The position numbers and the translations under genes are program-made. Below are positions 1 to 8,207 of a stretch of 64,000 nucleotides of DNA, piece after piece. The notes under the pieces were generated by a model that was not told the origin of the DNA, did not search any database, and was given only the letters and a program-made list of their open reading frames with translations. Each line of letters opens with the position of its first letter. The stretch's first letter is position 1. The stretch covers positions 1 to 64,000 of the forward strand of contig JAEEWM010000013.1 in the NCBI GenBank assembly GCA_016287385.1, written 5' to 3'. This DNA comes from Clostridiaceae bacterium. Lineage in GTDB: Bacteria; Bacillota; Clostridia; Oscillospirales; Acutalibacteraceae.

Positions 1-1914
1 CACCTGCACGATCTGAGCATGCTCACCGGCTACTGCGCCGGCTGGAGCCTCAAGCAGCTCATTCAGCAGGGCCTCGGCATCCCGGGCAAGATCAACTCCG
101 CCCCGGCGAGCCATCTGAGCACCCTCTGCAACCAGATGGTCAACTTCCTCGGCATTATGCAGAACGAGTGGGCGGGCGCACAGGCGTTCTCATCGTTTGA
201 TACCTATCTTGCCCCCTTTGTTAAAGTGGATAATCTTACTCAAAAGGAAGTCAAGCAGTGCATACAGTCGTTTGTTTACGGCGTAAATACGCCGAGCCGC
301 TGGGGCACGCAGGCGCCTTTCTCAAACATTACGCTTGACTGGGTAGTTCCTAACGACCTTAAAAATCTGCCGGCGATTATCGGCGGCAAGGAGATGGACT
401 TCACCTACGGCGACTGCCAGAAAGAAATGGATATGGTCAACAAGGCGTTTATCCAGATAATGATCGAAGGCGACGCCAACGGCAGGGGCTTCCAGTACCC
501 GATACCGACATACTCGATAACCCGTGATTTTGACTGGAGCGAAAGCGAGAATAACAAGCTCCTCTTTGAAATGACCGCGAAATACGGCACCCCGTATTTT
601 TCAAATTATATCAACTCCGATATGGAGCCGAGCGACGTGCGCTCAATGTGCTGCCGGCTTCGTCTTGACCTGCGTGAGCTCCGCAAAAAATCCGGTGGTT
701 TCTTCGGCTCGGGTGAATCAACCGGTTCTATCGGCGTCGTAACTATCAACCTGCCCCGTATCGCTTACCAGGCGACTGATGAAAAGGACTTCTACGCACG
801 TCTCGATAAGCTTATGGATATCGCGGCAAGAAGTCTTAAAACCAAGCGCACGGTTATAACCACGCTTCTCGACCAGGGTCTTTATCCCTATACCAAACGC
901 TACCTCGGCACCTTTGCAAACCACTTCTCTACCATCGGTCTTATAGGTATGAATGAAGTCGGTCTCAACGCAAACTGGCTCGGCGCCGACCTTACCGACC
1001 CGCGTGTTCAGCGTTTTGCGCGCGATGTTCTTAACCATATGCGCGAACGCCTTTCGGATTATCAGGAAAAATACGGCGACCTTTATAACCTTGAAGCGAC
1101 GCCGGCAGAATCTACCACCTATCGCTTTGCCAAGCACGATAAGGAAGATTTTCCGGATATCAAGACCGCTAATATGGACGGCACACCGTATTACACCAAT
1201 TCGTCACATCTGCCGGTCGGCTACACAGAGGATATTTTCTCGGCTCTTGATATTCAGGATGATTTACAGACACTTTATACCTCGGGCACCGTTTTCCACG
1301 CCTTCCTCGGCGAAAAACTGCCCGACTGGAAAGCGGCGGCGAATCTCGTTCGCAAGATAGCGGAAAACTACAAGCTTCCCTATTACACCATGTCGCCCAC
1401 CTACTCGGTATGTAAAGACCACGGATATCTTACCGGAGAGCAGTTCACATGCCCGATATGCGGTCAGAAAACCGAAGTCAACAGCCGTATCACCGGCTAT
1501 TACCGCCCGATACAGAACTGGAATGACGGCAAAGCCCAGGAGTATAAGGATCGTAAGGTTTACAACATCGGCAACTCGCATTTGACACATACCGGACCCA
1601 AGCCCGCCCCGGTTGACGACGCCCCCTGCTCCTGCGAAGAGCATCCGGCGTCCGCCGCATCGGCAGGCGCGTCTGCCGGTACAGCCGATATCATTCTTTT
1701 CAAGACGGCTACCTGCCCGAACTGCAAAGCGGCGGCGGCGCTTCTCGAAAAAGCAGGTATTGAGTATCAGGCGCTCAATGCTGACGAAAACGCGGAGCTC
1801 GTTGCAAAATACGGTATCAAACAGGCGCCGACTCTTATAGTTATGAACGGCGACGAATTTGAAAAATACCGCGGCGTTTCGGATATTAAGGGTTATATAA
1901 TGAGCAAACAATAA
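1..1914 (+). CDS. nrdD: Anaerobic (class III) ribonucleoside-triphosphate reductase with fused C-terminal redoxin domain, 5' partial
   Basis: The frame is open to the left window edge, so the N-terminal part (ATP cone, start of the barrel) is missing; 637 codons are visible. The enzyme reduces ribonucleotides to deoxyribonucleotides without oxygen, using a glycyl radical. Seen: HLHDLS at the edge, the MCCRL motif and INLPR of the NrdD barrel, a C-terminal zinc site (Cys471 and CPIC at 484-487 of the visible part) and the radical motif RITGYY with Gly at about 499. A thioredoxin/glutaredoxin-like tail follows from about residue 560, with CPNC at 572-575. Many NrdD enzymes use formate as reductant and others use a redoxin; the fused redoxin suggests the second type (inference). 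An activase gene nrdG is not in view. A hairpin terminator follows the stop. Confidence 0.95.
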   Translation, partial: HLHDLSMLTGYCAGWSLKQLIQQGLGIPGKINSAPASHLSTLCNQMVNFLGIMQNEWAGAQAFSSFDTYLAPFVKVDNLTQKEVKQCIQSFVYGVNTPSRWGTQAPFSNITLDWVVPNDLKNLPAIIGGKEMDFTYGDCQKEMDMVNKAFIQIMIEGDANGRGFQYPIPTYSITRDFDWSESENNKLLFEMTAKYGTPYFSNYINSDMEPSDVRSMCCRLRLDLRELRKKSGGFFGSGESTGSIGVVTINLPRIAYQATDEKDFYARLDKLMDIAARSLKTKRTVITTLLDQGLYPYTKRYLGTFANHFSTIGLIGMNEVGLNANWLGADLTDPRVQRFARDVLNHMRERLSDYQEKYGDLYNLEATPAESTTYRFAKHDKEDFPDIKTANMDGTPYYTNSSHLPVGYTEDIFSALDIQDDLQTLYTSGTVFHAFLGEKLPDWKAAANLVRKIAENYKLPYYTMSPTYSVCKDHGYLTGEQFTCPICGQKTEVNSRITGYYRPIQNWNDGKAQEYKDRKVYNIGNSHLTHTGPKPAPVDDAPCSCEEHPASAASAGASAGTADIILFKTATCPNCKAAAALLEKAGIEYQALNADENAELVAKYGIKQAPTLIVMNGDEFEKYRGVSDIKGYIMSKQ

Positions 1915-1918
1915 AATA

Positions 1919-1943
1919 AAAAGGCTGCCTGAGCAGCCTTTTT
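1919..1943 (+). terminator. Rho-independent terminator of nrdD
   Basis: The 6-bp stem GGCTGC (1923-1928)/GCAGCC (1933-1938) has a 4-nt loop and is followed by five T. It sits 5 nt after the nrdD stop. The A-run on the other side lets it also serve the convergent XRE gene. Confidence 0.85.
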
Positions 1944-1945
1944 AT

Positions 1946-2158
1946 TTATTCGCCAAACTGATATTCAATCAAGTCGCCCGGTTGACAGCGCAGTGCTTCA
2001 CAAAGCGCCTGCAAGGTCGAAAAACGGATTGCGCTTATGTGGCCGTTTTTCATTTTTGAAAGATTAACGTTTGCAACGCCGACCTTTTCAGACAACTCGT
2101 TCAGACTGATTTTCCTGTCCGCCATAACGCGGTCAAGGCGCAGAATTATCCGTCCCAT
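1946..2158 (-). CDS. Small XRE/Cro-type helix-turn-helix regulator (YozG-like)
   Basis: A 70-residue protein that is almost entirely one helix-turn-helix domain (about residues 5-65; LNELSEKVGVANVNLSKMK is the HTH core). It follows the DUF2975 membrane protein by 12 bp on the same strand, and this pair is common in Firmicutes. The likely role is autoregulation of the pair through the repeated operator upstream of the membrane gene (inference). Length and domain are normal for the family. Confidence 0.88.
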   Translation of the reverse strand: MGRIILRLDRVMADRKISLNELSEKVGVANVNLSKMKNGHISAIRFSTLQALCEALRCQPGDLIEYQFGE

Positions 2159-2170
2159 ATTGACGCCCCC

Positions 2171-2881
2171 TTAAAGTGTCTCATCCGATTCTTTCTGAAG
2201 CGACGCGCCATAGGTAAAAATCATAACGAGCATGAACACAACAATGATTCCGAACACAACTTTCAAATCTATGCCGATATGAAAACTAACAGAAAGGAAG
2301 TTCCACGCGCTTTCGCTTGTTCCGCTGAAAACCGCGAGCGGTATAAGCGAGAAACCGAAATTTCGCATTTTCTTTATTACATCGTCGCAAAACGGTGTTT
2401 CGCACTTTTCGATCGCTTTCATAAGCGCTCTGATCATAAAAAGCACGACAGTAATGCAAACGGTATCAAGAAAAGTAAACGAAAAAGCGGTCAAAACTCC
2501 TTTTTTGCTGATATCAAGGCGATGTGAATTCACGCCGAGCGTAAAGCCGTTTTCGGTTTTCCGGGCTGTAACGTCTCCGGAGACTGAATCTTTAACATCA
2601 CCGATCGCAATGTTTGTGTCGCCGATCATGATTTTTCCTTTTCCGCCCTTTGCCGAATCAATGATTGCATCGGTAACGCTTTCGAGTATCTTACCCTTTG
2701 CGGTTACATCGGCAGTGCCGGTAACTTCAACCGAAAGCGCGTCCTCAGGCATTGACGCGACCACCCCGATACCCGCGGCGAAAGCTACGGCGCCGATAAT
2801 CATAAACACCGCTGCTATCGTTGCAAGTATTCTTCCGACCTTGGCGATAGTGTTGATTCTTTTGTTCATTTTTGTTTCCAT
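2171..2881 (-). CDS. DUF2975 family membrane protein
   Basis: 236 residues. There is one membrane segment near the N-terminus (about residues 14-38), a polar central part of about 70 residues probably outside the cell, and three further hydrophobic segments in the C-terminal half. This matches the DUF2975 pattern. The start is supported by AAAGGAG 8-9 nt upstream. It is the first gene of a two-gene operon with the XRE regulator. The biochemical role is unknown. Confidence 0.75.
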   Translation of the reverse strand: METKMNKRINTIAKVGRILATIAAVFMIIGAVAFAAGIGVVASMPEDALSVEVTGTADVTAKGKILESVTDAIIDSAKGGKGKIMIGDTNIAIGDVKDSVSGDVTARKTENGFTLGVNSHRLDISKKGVLTAFSFTFLDTVCITVVLFMIRALMKAIEKCETPFCDDVIKKMRNFGFSLIPLAVFSGTSESAWNFLSVSFHIGIDLKVVFGIIVVFMLVMIFTYGASLQKESDETL

Positions 2882-2913
2882 AAATACAACTCCTTTTGTT
2901 AATCGTAAAACAA

Positions 2914-2987
2914 TTAACGTTTATCGTTAAACGTAGTATAGCATATCATTTTATCTTTGTCAACACTTTTTTAATGTTTTTCGTTAA
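2914..2987 (-). promoter_or_regulatory. Minus-strand promoter with two copies of an inverted-repeat operator
   Basis: Promoter TTGACA (2963-2958), 17-bp spacer, TATACT (2940-2935), reading toward the DUF2975 gene. Operator 1 is the perfect repeat TTAACG-N5-CGTTAA at 2914-2930, just downstream of the -10 box. Operator 2 is TTAATG-N5-CGTTAA at 2971-2987, just upstream of the -35 box. The two centres are 57 bp apart. The natural ligand is the XRE protein of the same operon (inference). Confidence 0.75.
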
Positions 2988-3016
2988 ATATTTAATTTTG
3001 CAGAAAGGATTTTGCT

Positions 3017-3937
3017 ATGTATGATATAATCGTTGTCGGCGGCGGACCCGCCGGTATGACCGCGGCGCTATATGCCCGCAGGAACGGCAAGAGCGTGCTT
3101 GTAATCGAGAAAACCGGCTTCGGCGGCCAGATAACCCACTCGCCGAAGGTTGAAAATTTTCCCGGAACAGTAACGATAAGCGGCACCGCACTCGCGGACA
3201 GTATGATGTCTCAGATACTCGAACAGGGTGCCGACATTGAATTTGAAACCGTCGCGTCCATCGAGGACAAAGGCAATACGAAAACCGTAAAGACCGAGGA
3301 GGGCGGCGTATATGAGTGCCTCGCGGTAATAATTGCCACCGGCGTTAAGCACCGCCTGTTGGGACTCCCCGGCGAAGAAGACCTTATCGGCGAGGGTATA
3401 TCCTTCTGCGCCGTTTGTGACGGCGACTTTTACACCGGTAAAGACGTACTTATGGCGGGCGGCGGCAATTCCGCGCTTCAAGAGGCGATACTGCTTTCCG
3501 ATAAATGCAAAAGCGTAACGATGCTGCAGGACCTTGACTTCTTCACAGGTGAAGAAAGTCTGCAAAAGCTGCTTTTTGCGCGCGATAACGTATCTTCTTA
3601 TACAGGCGTTAAAATAACCGGCTTGCTCACCGAAAACGGCGAATTTCGCGGCGTCGAAATAAGTATTGCCGCGACCGGCGAAATTAAGCGCCTTTTTGCC
3701 GACGGGCTTTTTGTGGCTATCGGTCTTATACCGGAAAATGAGCCGTTCAAGAACCTTGCCGACCTTAACGCATACGGGTATTTTGATACGGACGAAACCT
3801 GCGTGACCAAAACAAAAGGCGTATTCGCCGCCGGCGACTGCCGCAGTAAAGCAATAAGGCAGGTCACCACCGCCGCGGCTGACGGTACCGTTGCCGCGCT
3901 CGCCGCTTGCAGATATGTAAACGAAATCAAGGGTTGA
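3017..3937 (+). CDS. trxB: Thioredoxin reductase-like FAD/NAD(P) oxidoreductase
   Basis: 306 residues, normal length for low-molecular-weight thioredoxin reductase. Seen: N-terminal FAD-binding VGGGPAGMTAAL, the redox pair CAVC at 131-134, the second dinucleotide fold AGGGNSALQEA near 147-157, and the C-terminal FAD signature FAAGDCR. The enzyme passes electrons from NAD(P)H through FAD and the CxxC pair to thioredoxin or another redoxin. No thioredoxin gene is adjacent; queH follows after 7 bp. A glutaredoxin-like or ferredoxin-dependent relative cannot be excluded. Confidence 0.88.
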   Translation: MYDIIVVGGGPAGMTAALYARRNGKSVLVIEKTGFGGQITHSPKVENFPGTVTISGTALADSMMSQILEQGADIEFETVASIEDKGNTKTVKTEEGGVYECLAVIIATGVKHRLLGLPGEEDLIGEGISFCAVCDGDFYTGKDVLMAGGGNSALQEAILLSDKCKSVTMLQDLDFFTGEESLQKLLFARDNVSSYTGVKITGLLTENGEFRGVEISIAATGEIKRLFADGLFVAIGLIPENEPFKNLADLNAYGYFDTDETCVTKTKGVFAAGDCRSKAIRQVTTAAADGTVAALAACRYVNEIKG

Positions 3938-3944
3938 TAGTGTA

Positions 3945-4571
3945 ATGAAAAAAAACTATCAACTTATAATGGACTCGGTAATATGCGAAATAGAAAAAGG
4001 CGGCAAAAAGCCGACCTTGCTTCTTCAATGCTGTTGCGCTCCGTGTTCAAGCGCCGTGCTCGAAAGACTAAGCGCACATTTCATTCTTAAACTGTACTAT
4101 TATAACCCGAATATATACCCCGCCGCCGAATACGAAAAACGAAAAGAACAGTTTGATAAACTGCTTAACTTCCCCGCCTTTTCAAACAACGCCGAAATGA
4201 TACCCGCACCTTACGAGCCGGAAAAATTCGACGAAGCGGTAAAAGGCTTAGAAAGCGAAAAAGAAGGCGGCGCGCGGTGCGAAAAGTGCTTTATACTTCG
4301 CCTTTTTGAAACCGCGAAAAAGGCAAAAGAAATCGGCGCGGATTATTTTGCAACCACGCTGACGGTAAGCCCGCATAAAAACGCCGAGCTGTTAAACCGA
4401 ATCGGTTTGCAGGCACAAGAGGAATACGGCGTAAAATTCTTAGTTTCCGACTTTAAGAAAAAAGAGGGCTACAAAAGATCTACCGAGCTTTCAAACGAAC
4501 TCGGCTTATACCGGCAAAACTACTGCGGGTGTAAGTATTCGATATGGTACAAAGACAAAGAAGAGGACTGA
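3945..4571 (+). CDS. queH: Epoxyqueuosine reductase QueH (DUF208)
   Basis: 208 residues. It catalyses the last step of queuosine tRNA modification, reduction of epoxyqueuosine, in bacteria lacking the B12-dependent QueG. Seen: the adjacent cysteines in LLLQCCCAPCSS, the YYYNPNI motif, a second cysteine pair CEKC, and a C-terminal YCGCKYS cluster; together these bind the FeS cluster and metal site of the family. It probably forms an operon with trxB (7-bp gap). No preQ1 synthesis genes are in the window. Confidence 0.92.
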   Translation: MKKNYQLIMDSVICEIEKGGKKPTLLLQCCCAPCSSAVLERLSAHFILKLYYYNPNIYPAAEYEKRKEQFDKLLNFPAFSNNAEMIPAPYEPEKFDEAVKGLESEKEGGARCEKCFILRLFETAKKAKEIGADYFATTLTVSPHKNAELLNRIGLQAQEEYGVKFLVSDFKKKEGYKRSTELSNELGLYRQNYCGCKYSIWYKDKEED

Positions 4572-4586
4572 AAAATCAGTCCTCTT
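4561..4586. terminator. Bidirectional terminator between queH and the CNNM genes
   Basis: An 11-bp perfect stem, 4561-4571/4576-4586, with loop AAAA. It overlaps the queH stop and lies 3 bp from the end of the convergent gene. Confidence 0.8.
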
Positions 4587-4589
4587 TAA

Positions 4590-5864
4590 TTATTCTTCAA
4601 GCTCCGTCGGCAATATTTCCACGCCGACTTTAAGCACCCTGAAATCTTCGATGTCTTCCACGGTAAACCGAAGTCCGAGGTAATCAAAAGTATCTCCTTT
4701 TTCAACCTCGCCCTCAAGCATTGCGGTTACAAAGCCGCCAAGCGTCGTAATATCGCCGTCAAAATCTTCGTTCTGTTCAATATCGATATCAAACTCATCG
4801 AAGAAATCGTATATTCGCATATCTCCGAGCGCCTCGTAATGAGTGTCGTCAATGCAGACGAATTCCGGCTCGATATCGTCGGTTTCGTCAAATATTTCAC
4901 CTACAAGCTGTTCGAGTATATCCTCCATAGTGATAATACCGAGCGTACCGCCGTACTCGTCAAGCACCACCGCAAGGTGACATTTGCTCTCTTTCATTTT
5001 TTCGAGTACGTCGGGTATAGGCATGGTTTTGTGCACGAAAACCGGTTCAAGCATGATTTTTCTGATACTTATCGTACTCTTATCCGCCATTGCCTTTAAG
5101 GCGTGGTTAATATAGAGTACGCCTATTATATTATCAGGCGTATCCTCGTATACGGGCAGACGCGAATAGGTCGTTTCAAGTATCTTTTTAACATTCACGT
5201 CGTACGGGTCGCGGATATCGAGCGCTTCCATATCGACGCGCGGAGTTATAATCTGATAAGCTAAAACCTCATCGAAATCCAGCGCGTTCTGAAGCAGGTC
5301 GACTTCATCCTCGTCGAGCACGCCCTCGTCGCCTACTATATCTATAATGTTTTCAAGGTCGTCCTCGGATACGGCGTCGGTATCGTCCACCCTGTCCTGC
5401 CAAAGCTTTGAAATCAATTCGATAAATTTAATTACCACAAACAAAAACGGTTTAAGTATAACGGTTATAACATAAATCGGAATTGCTGAAATGCGGCAGA
5501 ACTTTTCGCTGAAACGCTTTGCCAGACTTTTCGGTATTATTTCGCCGAAGGTGAGCACCAAAACGGTCATAATAAGGGTTGAAACAAACGCGTAACCCTG
5601 ACCCAGAAGCGAAATGATTATTACCGCCGCTATCGCCGCGGAAAAGTTGTTTACAAGACCGTTGCCTACGAGTATCGCGGCGAGCGAATCGTCAAACTTG
5701 CCTTTGATTTTGAGCGCCGCGCGGGTTGAAAGCGTGCTTTTTGTCTCGTCAAGAGTTTTAAGCCGCAGAGTGCTTACCGAAGCAAACGCCATTTCGCTCG
5801 CCGAAAAGAAGGCGGAAAACGCCAAAAGCACGGCGATTTCAAGATACAAAACAAAATCACTCAC
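4590..5864 (-). CDS. CNNM/CorC-type membrane protein with CBS pair and CorC_HlyC domain
   Basis: 424 residues. The order is an N-terminal DUF21/CNNM membrane domain with about four hydrophobic segments (to about 165), an acidic linker, a CBS pair (about 205-325), and a C-terminal CorC_HlyC domain. The family is linked to Mg2+ (and Co2+) transport or homeostasis; older annotations say hemolysin, which is misleading. Its start overlaps the upstream paralogue by 4 bp, so the two are translationally coupled and may form a heteromer (inference). Confidence 0.88.
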   Translation of the reverse strand: MSDFVLYLEIAVLLAFSAFFSASEMAFASVSTLRLKTLDETKSTLSTRAALKIKGKFDDSLAAILVGNGLVNNFSAAIAAVIIISLLGQGYAFVSTLIMTVLVLTFGEIIPKSLAKRFSEKFCRISAIPIYVITVILKPFLFVVIKFIELISKLWQDRVDDTDAVSEDDLENIIDIVGDEGVLDEDEVDLLQNALDFDEVLAYQIITPRVDMEALDIRDPYDVNVKKILETTYSRLPVYEDTPDNIIGVLYINHALKAMADKSTISIRKIMLEPVFVHKTMPIPDVLEKMKESKCHLAVVLDEYGGTLGIITMEDILEQLVGEIFDETDDIEPEFVCIDDTHYEALGDMRIYDFFDEFDIDIEQNEDFDGDITTLGGFVTAMLEGEVEKGDTFDYLGLRFTVEDIEDFRVLKVGVEILPTELEE

Positions 5865-6898
5865 GGGGCGTCACCCCCGATCTCTTCCTCATCGTAGATC
5901 TCGCCGACAAGCTCTTCAAGTATGTCTTCAATTGTTATAACACCGAGAAGCGACTGCCCGCGCTTTACTATCGCGAGATTTCTTCTGTGATTGCTGAGGT
6001 CTGTAAGAAGGTCGTCAATATTCACATCCGGCTTGACGTAATAAGGATAATCCATTACCGAGGCGAGTATAACGCGGTTATTCTTTATATAAGCGCGCAG
6101 GAATTTTCTTATCTGCAAAATTCCTCTTACCTCGCCGTCACGCGACATAACCGGTATTCGCGAATGCGACGTGGTTTTGATTATTTCCGGTATATCGGAT
6201 ATTTTTGTTCCCGCTTCGATTTTCACAACGTCAGACCACGGAACCATTATTTCCCTTGCCGTTTTATCGGAGAATTTAAGCGCGGACTTTACAAGCTCGC
6301 CCGTATCCTTATCGAAATCATCCTCTTCGGAAATGTTCTCAACTATCGTTTGCAGTTCATCCTCGGTCATGGTTACTTCCGGTTCGATATGTTTGCCGAA
6401 GGGCGCCGACACCGCCTTTGATATAAAGGCGAAAAACAGAGCCAGCGGCTTAAATATCTTCATAAGAAGTATAAGCGCCGGAGCCGCCCATTTTGAAAAC
6501 GACTCGTTACAGTACCTCGCGTAGCACTTCGGCAGCATTTCGCCGAGAAAGAACAAAAGCGCCGTTGTTACAAGTGTGGCAATCGACGCGGCACGCGCAT
6601 CACTCATCGAATTCAATGCGCGTCTTACAATAACTACCGCCGCGGTGGTGCAGGCGATATTTACTATATTATTACCTATAAGAAGTGTCGAAAGCGCCTC
6701 ATCAAAATTATCAAGAAGGTAAAGTACCTTTTGTGCGCGGCGGTCGCCGTTATCGGAATAACTCATAATATGAATACGGTTCACGCTTGAAAGCGCGGTC
6801 TCCGCACCGGCAAAATATCCGCAAAGCACTATCATCAGAAAATAAAAAATCAGAAGCGCGATGCTACTCCCGGGGTCGTCCGGCATAAGGATAATCAA
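5861..6898 (-). CDS. CNNM-type membrane protein with CBS pair, lacking the CorC_HlyC domain
   Basis: 345 residues, with the same N-terminal DUF21 membrane domain and CBS pair as its neighbour. It ends right after the second CBS domain (LEELVGEIYDEEE), so the C-terminal CorC_HlyC domain is absent. It is first in the two-gene operon and overlaps the next gene by 4 bp. The shorter form is an ordinary variant and does not look broken. Confidence 0.85.
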   Translation of the reverse strand: MIILMPDDPGSSIALLIFYFLMIVLCGYFAGAETALSSVNRIHIMSYSDNGDRRAQKVLYLLDNFDEALSTLLIGNNIVNIACTTAAVVIVRRALNSMSDARAASIATLVTTALLFFLGEMLPKCYARYCNESFSKWAAPALILLMKIFKPLALFFAFISKAVSAPFGKHIEPEVTMTEDELQTIVENISEEDDFDKDTGELVKSALKFSDKTAREIMVPWSDVVKIEAGTKISDIPEIIKTTSHSRIPVMSRDGEVRGILQIRKFLRAYIKNNRVILASVMDYPYYVKPDVNIDDLLTDLSNHRRNLAIVKRGQSLLGVITIEDILEELVGEIYDEEEIGGDAP

Positions 6899-6988
6899 CT
6901 CCTATACATTAAGACTATTATATTTATTTTAACATCGATACTATAATATTGCAACAGAAATTTGCAATAATACCTTTGAGGTGACCCT

Positions 6989-7666
6989 ATGATACCGATA
7001 ATAATAAGAACCCTTATTCTTTATCTGACTGTTGTAACAGCGATACGGCTTATGGGTAAAAGGCAAATCGGAGATATGCAACCAAGCGAGCTTGTAATTA
7101 CTCTGCTGATATCCGAAATCGCCGCCATACCCTTACAGGACAAGGACCAGCCGCTCGTAAACGGAATTGTCGCGGTGTTTATGCTTGTGATACTCGAAAT
7201 AGGTGTATCGGCGCTGACCATTAAGTGCTTTGCCGCCAGAAAGCTTTTAAGCGGCAAATCGGTCGTTATAATCAAAAACGGCACGGTAGATATGCAGGCG
7301 ATGCGCGATGTTCGTATGACGGTGCTCGACTTGATAGAGCTGCTGCGCGGTCAAAGCGTTTTTAATATCGAAGACGTGAACTTTGCCGTTTTGGAAGCAA
7401 ACGGCAATTTAAGCGTATTGCTGAAATCGGATAAGCAAACCGTCACCGCGCAGGACCTTAAAATTAAAAATAAGCCCGACGCTCTCCCCCTTCCTGTTGT
7501 ATGCGACGGCAAAATAATATCCGAATCGCTCGACGCTCTGTCGGTAGGCAAAAATACGGTTAAAGAAATTATTACAGCCAACCGTACAAGCTTAAATGAA
7601 GTTTTAGTCATGACGCTTGACCGCGACGGCAAATATAAAATCATAAATAAGGAGGCGGGCGTCTGA
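6989..7666 (+). CDS. DUF421/YetF family membrane protein
   Basis: 225 residues. Three hydrophobic segments lie in the first 85 residues, followed by the YetF soluble domain, which includes VTLDLIELLRGQ-like and FNIEDVNFAVLEANG-type motifs. Function is unknown; the family is widespread in spore-forming Firmicutes. Its stop overlaps the start of the next gene (TGATG), so the two are coupled. RBS GAGGTG lies upstream of the ATG. Confidence 0.85.
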   Translation: MIPIIIRTLILYLTVVTAIRLMGKRQIGDMQPSELVITLLISEIAAIPLQDKDQPLVNGIVAVFMLVILEIGVSALTIKCFAARKLLSGKSVVIIKNGTVDMQAMRDVRMTVLDLIELLRGQSVFNIEDVNFAVLEANGNLSVLLKSDKQTVTAQDLKIKNKPDALPLPVVCDGKIISESLDALSVGKNTVKEIITANRTSLNEVLVMTLDRDGKYKIINKEAGV

Positions 7667-8046
7667 TGAAACGGCTGATACCCGCATTTATTATTCTTGC
7701 GCTGATAATCGCCGCCTGCGCCGTCAGCAACGCTGCCGTTTGCCGCCGCATAGAGGATGCGAAAGCTCAGATAAACGAATGCAAAGACCTTTATGAAAGC
7801 GGACGATTAAAGGAATCGCTTGAGGCCGCGCTAAGCTTTAAGGCGAATTGGATCGAGCGCGCAAAAGGTATTTCCGCTTATACAAACCACTGTCTGCTCG
7901 ACGACATAACAAAGCTTGCCTCCATACTGCCCGAAGCGATAAGGCAAAACAACGGTTTTGAGTTTTATTCGACTGTCAGTCAGATAACAACGGCGCTTAA
8001 CGCCGTAAAGCGCGAGCAGTCGTTCACATTGCAAAGTCTGTATTAA
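7666..8046 (+). CDS. DUF4363 family protein
   Basis: 126 residues. One N-terminal membrane anchor or signal segment (about 4-24), followed by a mostly helical extracytoplasmic domain. DUF4363 genes typically follow yetF-like genes, as here with a 1-nt overlap. Function unknown. Confidence 0.8.
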   Translation: MKRLIPAFIILALIIAACAVSNAAVCRRIEDAKAQINECKDLYESGRLKESLEAALSFKANWIERAKGISAYTNHCLLDDITKLASILPEAIRQNNGFEFYSTVSQITTALNAVKREQSFTLQSLY

Positions 8047-8141
8047 TATGCAAATTTTATGAATAATATTCGTCAATATGCAATATATATGCAAATTCAA
8101 CGCATTTTATGTCAAAAAAGAATGTATAATTATGCAAATAA
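8046..8141 (+). promoter_or_regulatory. Repeated TATGCAAAT motifs upstream of the amino-acid transporter
   Basis: Four related motifs occur at 8046-8056, 8076-8086, 8088-8098 and 8131-8140, next to a GAATAATATTC inverted repeat at 8061-8071. They lie directly upstream of the transporter promoter. The AT-rich pattern resembles ArgR-type boxes, but this is only a suggestion. Confidence 0.4.
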
Positions 8142-8144
8142 TGC

Positions 8145-8173
8145 TTGACAAAGCAGAAAAACGGTGCTATACT
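8145..8173 (+). promoter_or_regulatory. Promoter of the amino-acid ABC transporter operon
   Basis: TTGACA (8145-8150), 17-bp spacer, TATACT (8168-8173); both hexamers are near consensus. The start codon of the binding-protein gene is 35 bp downstream. Confidence 0.85.
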
Positions 8174-8207
8174 CGTAACATCCTAAAAAGAAATGAGGAA
8201 AACTAAA

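Noticed and set aside
6989-8046. Spore germination or SpoVA-type operon
   Set aside because: YetF and DUF4363 proteins occur in spore formers, but nothing else in the neighbourhood supports a sporulation role.
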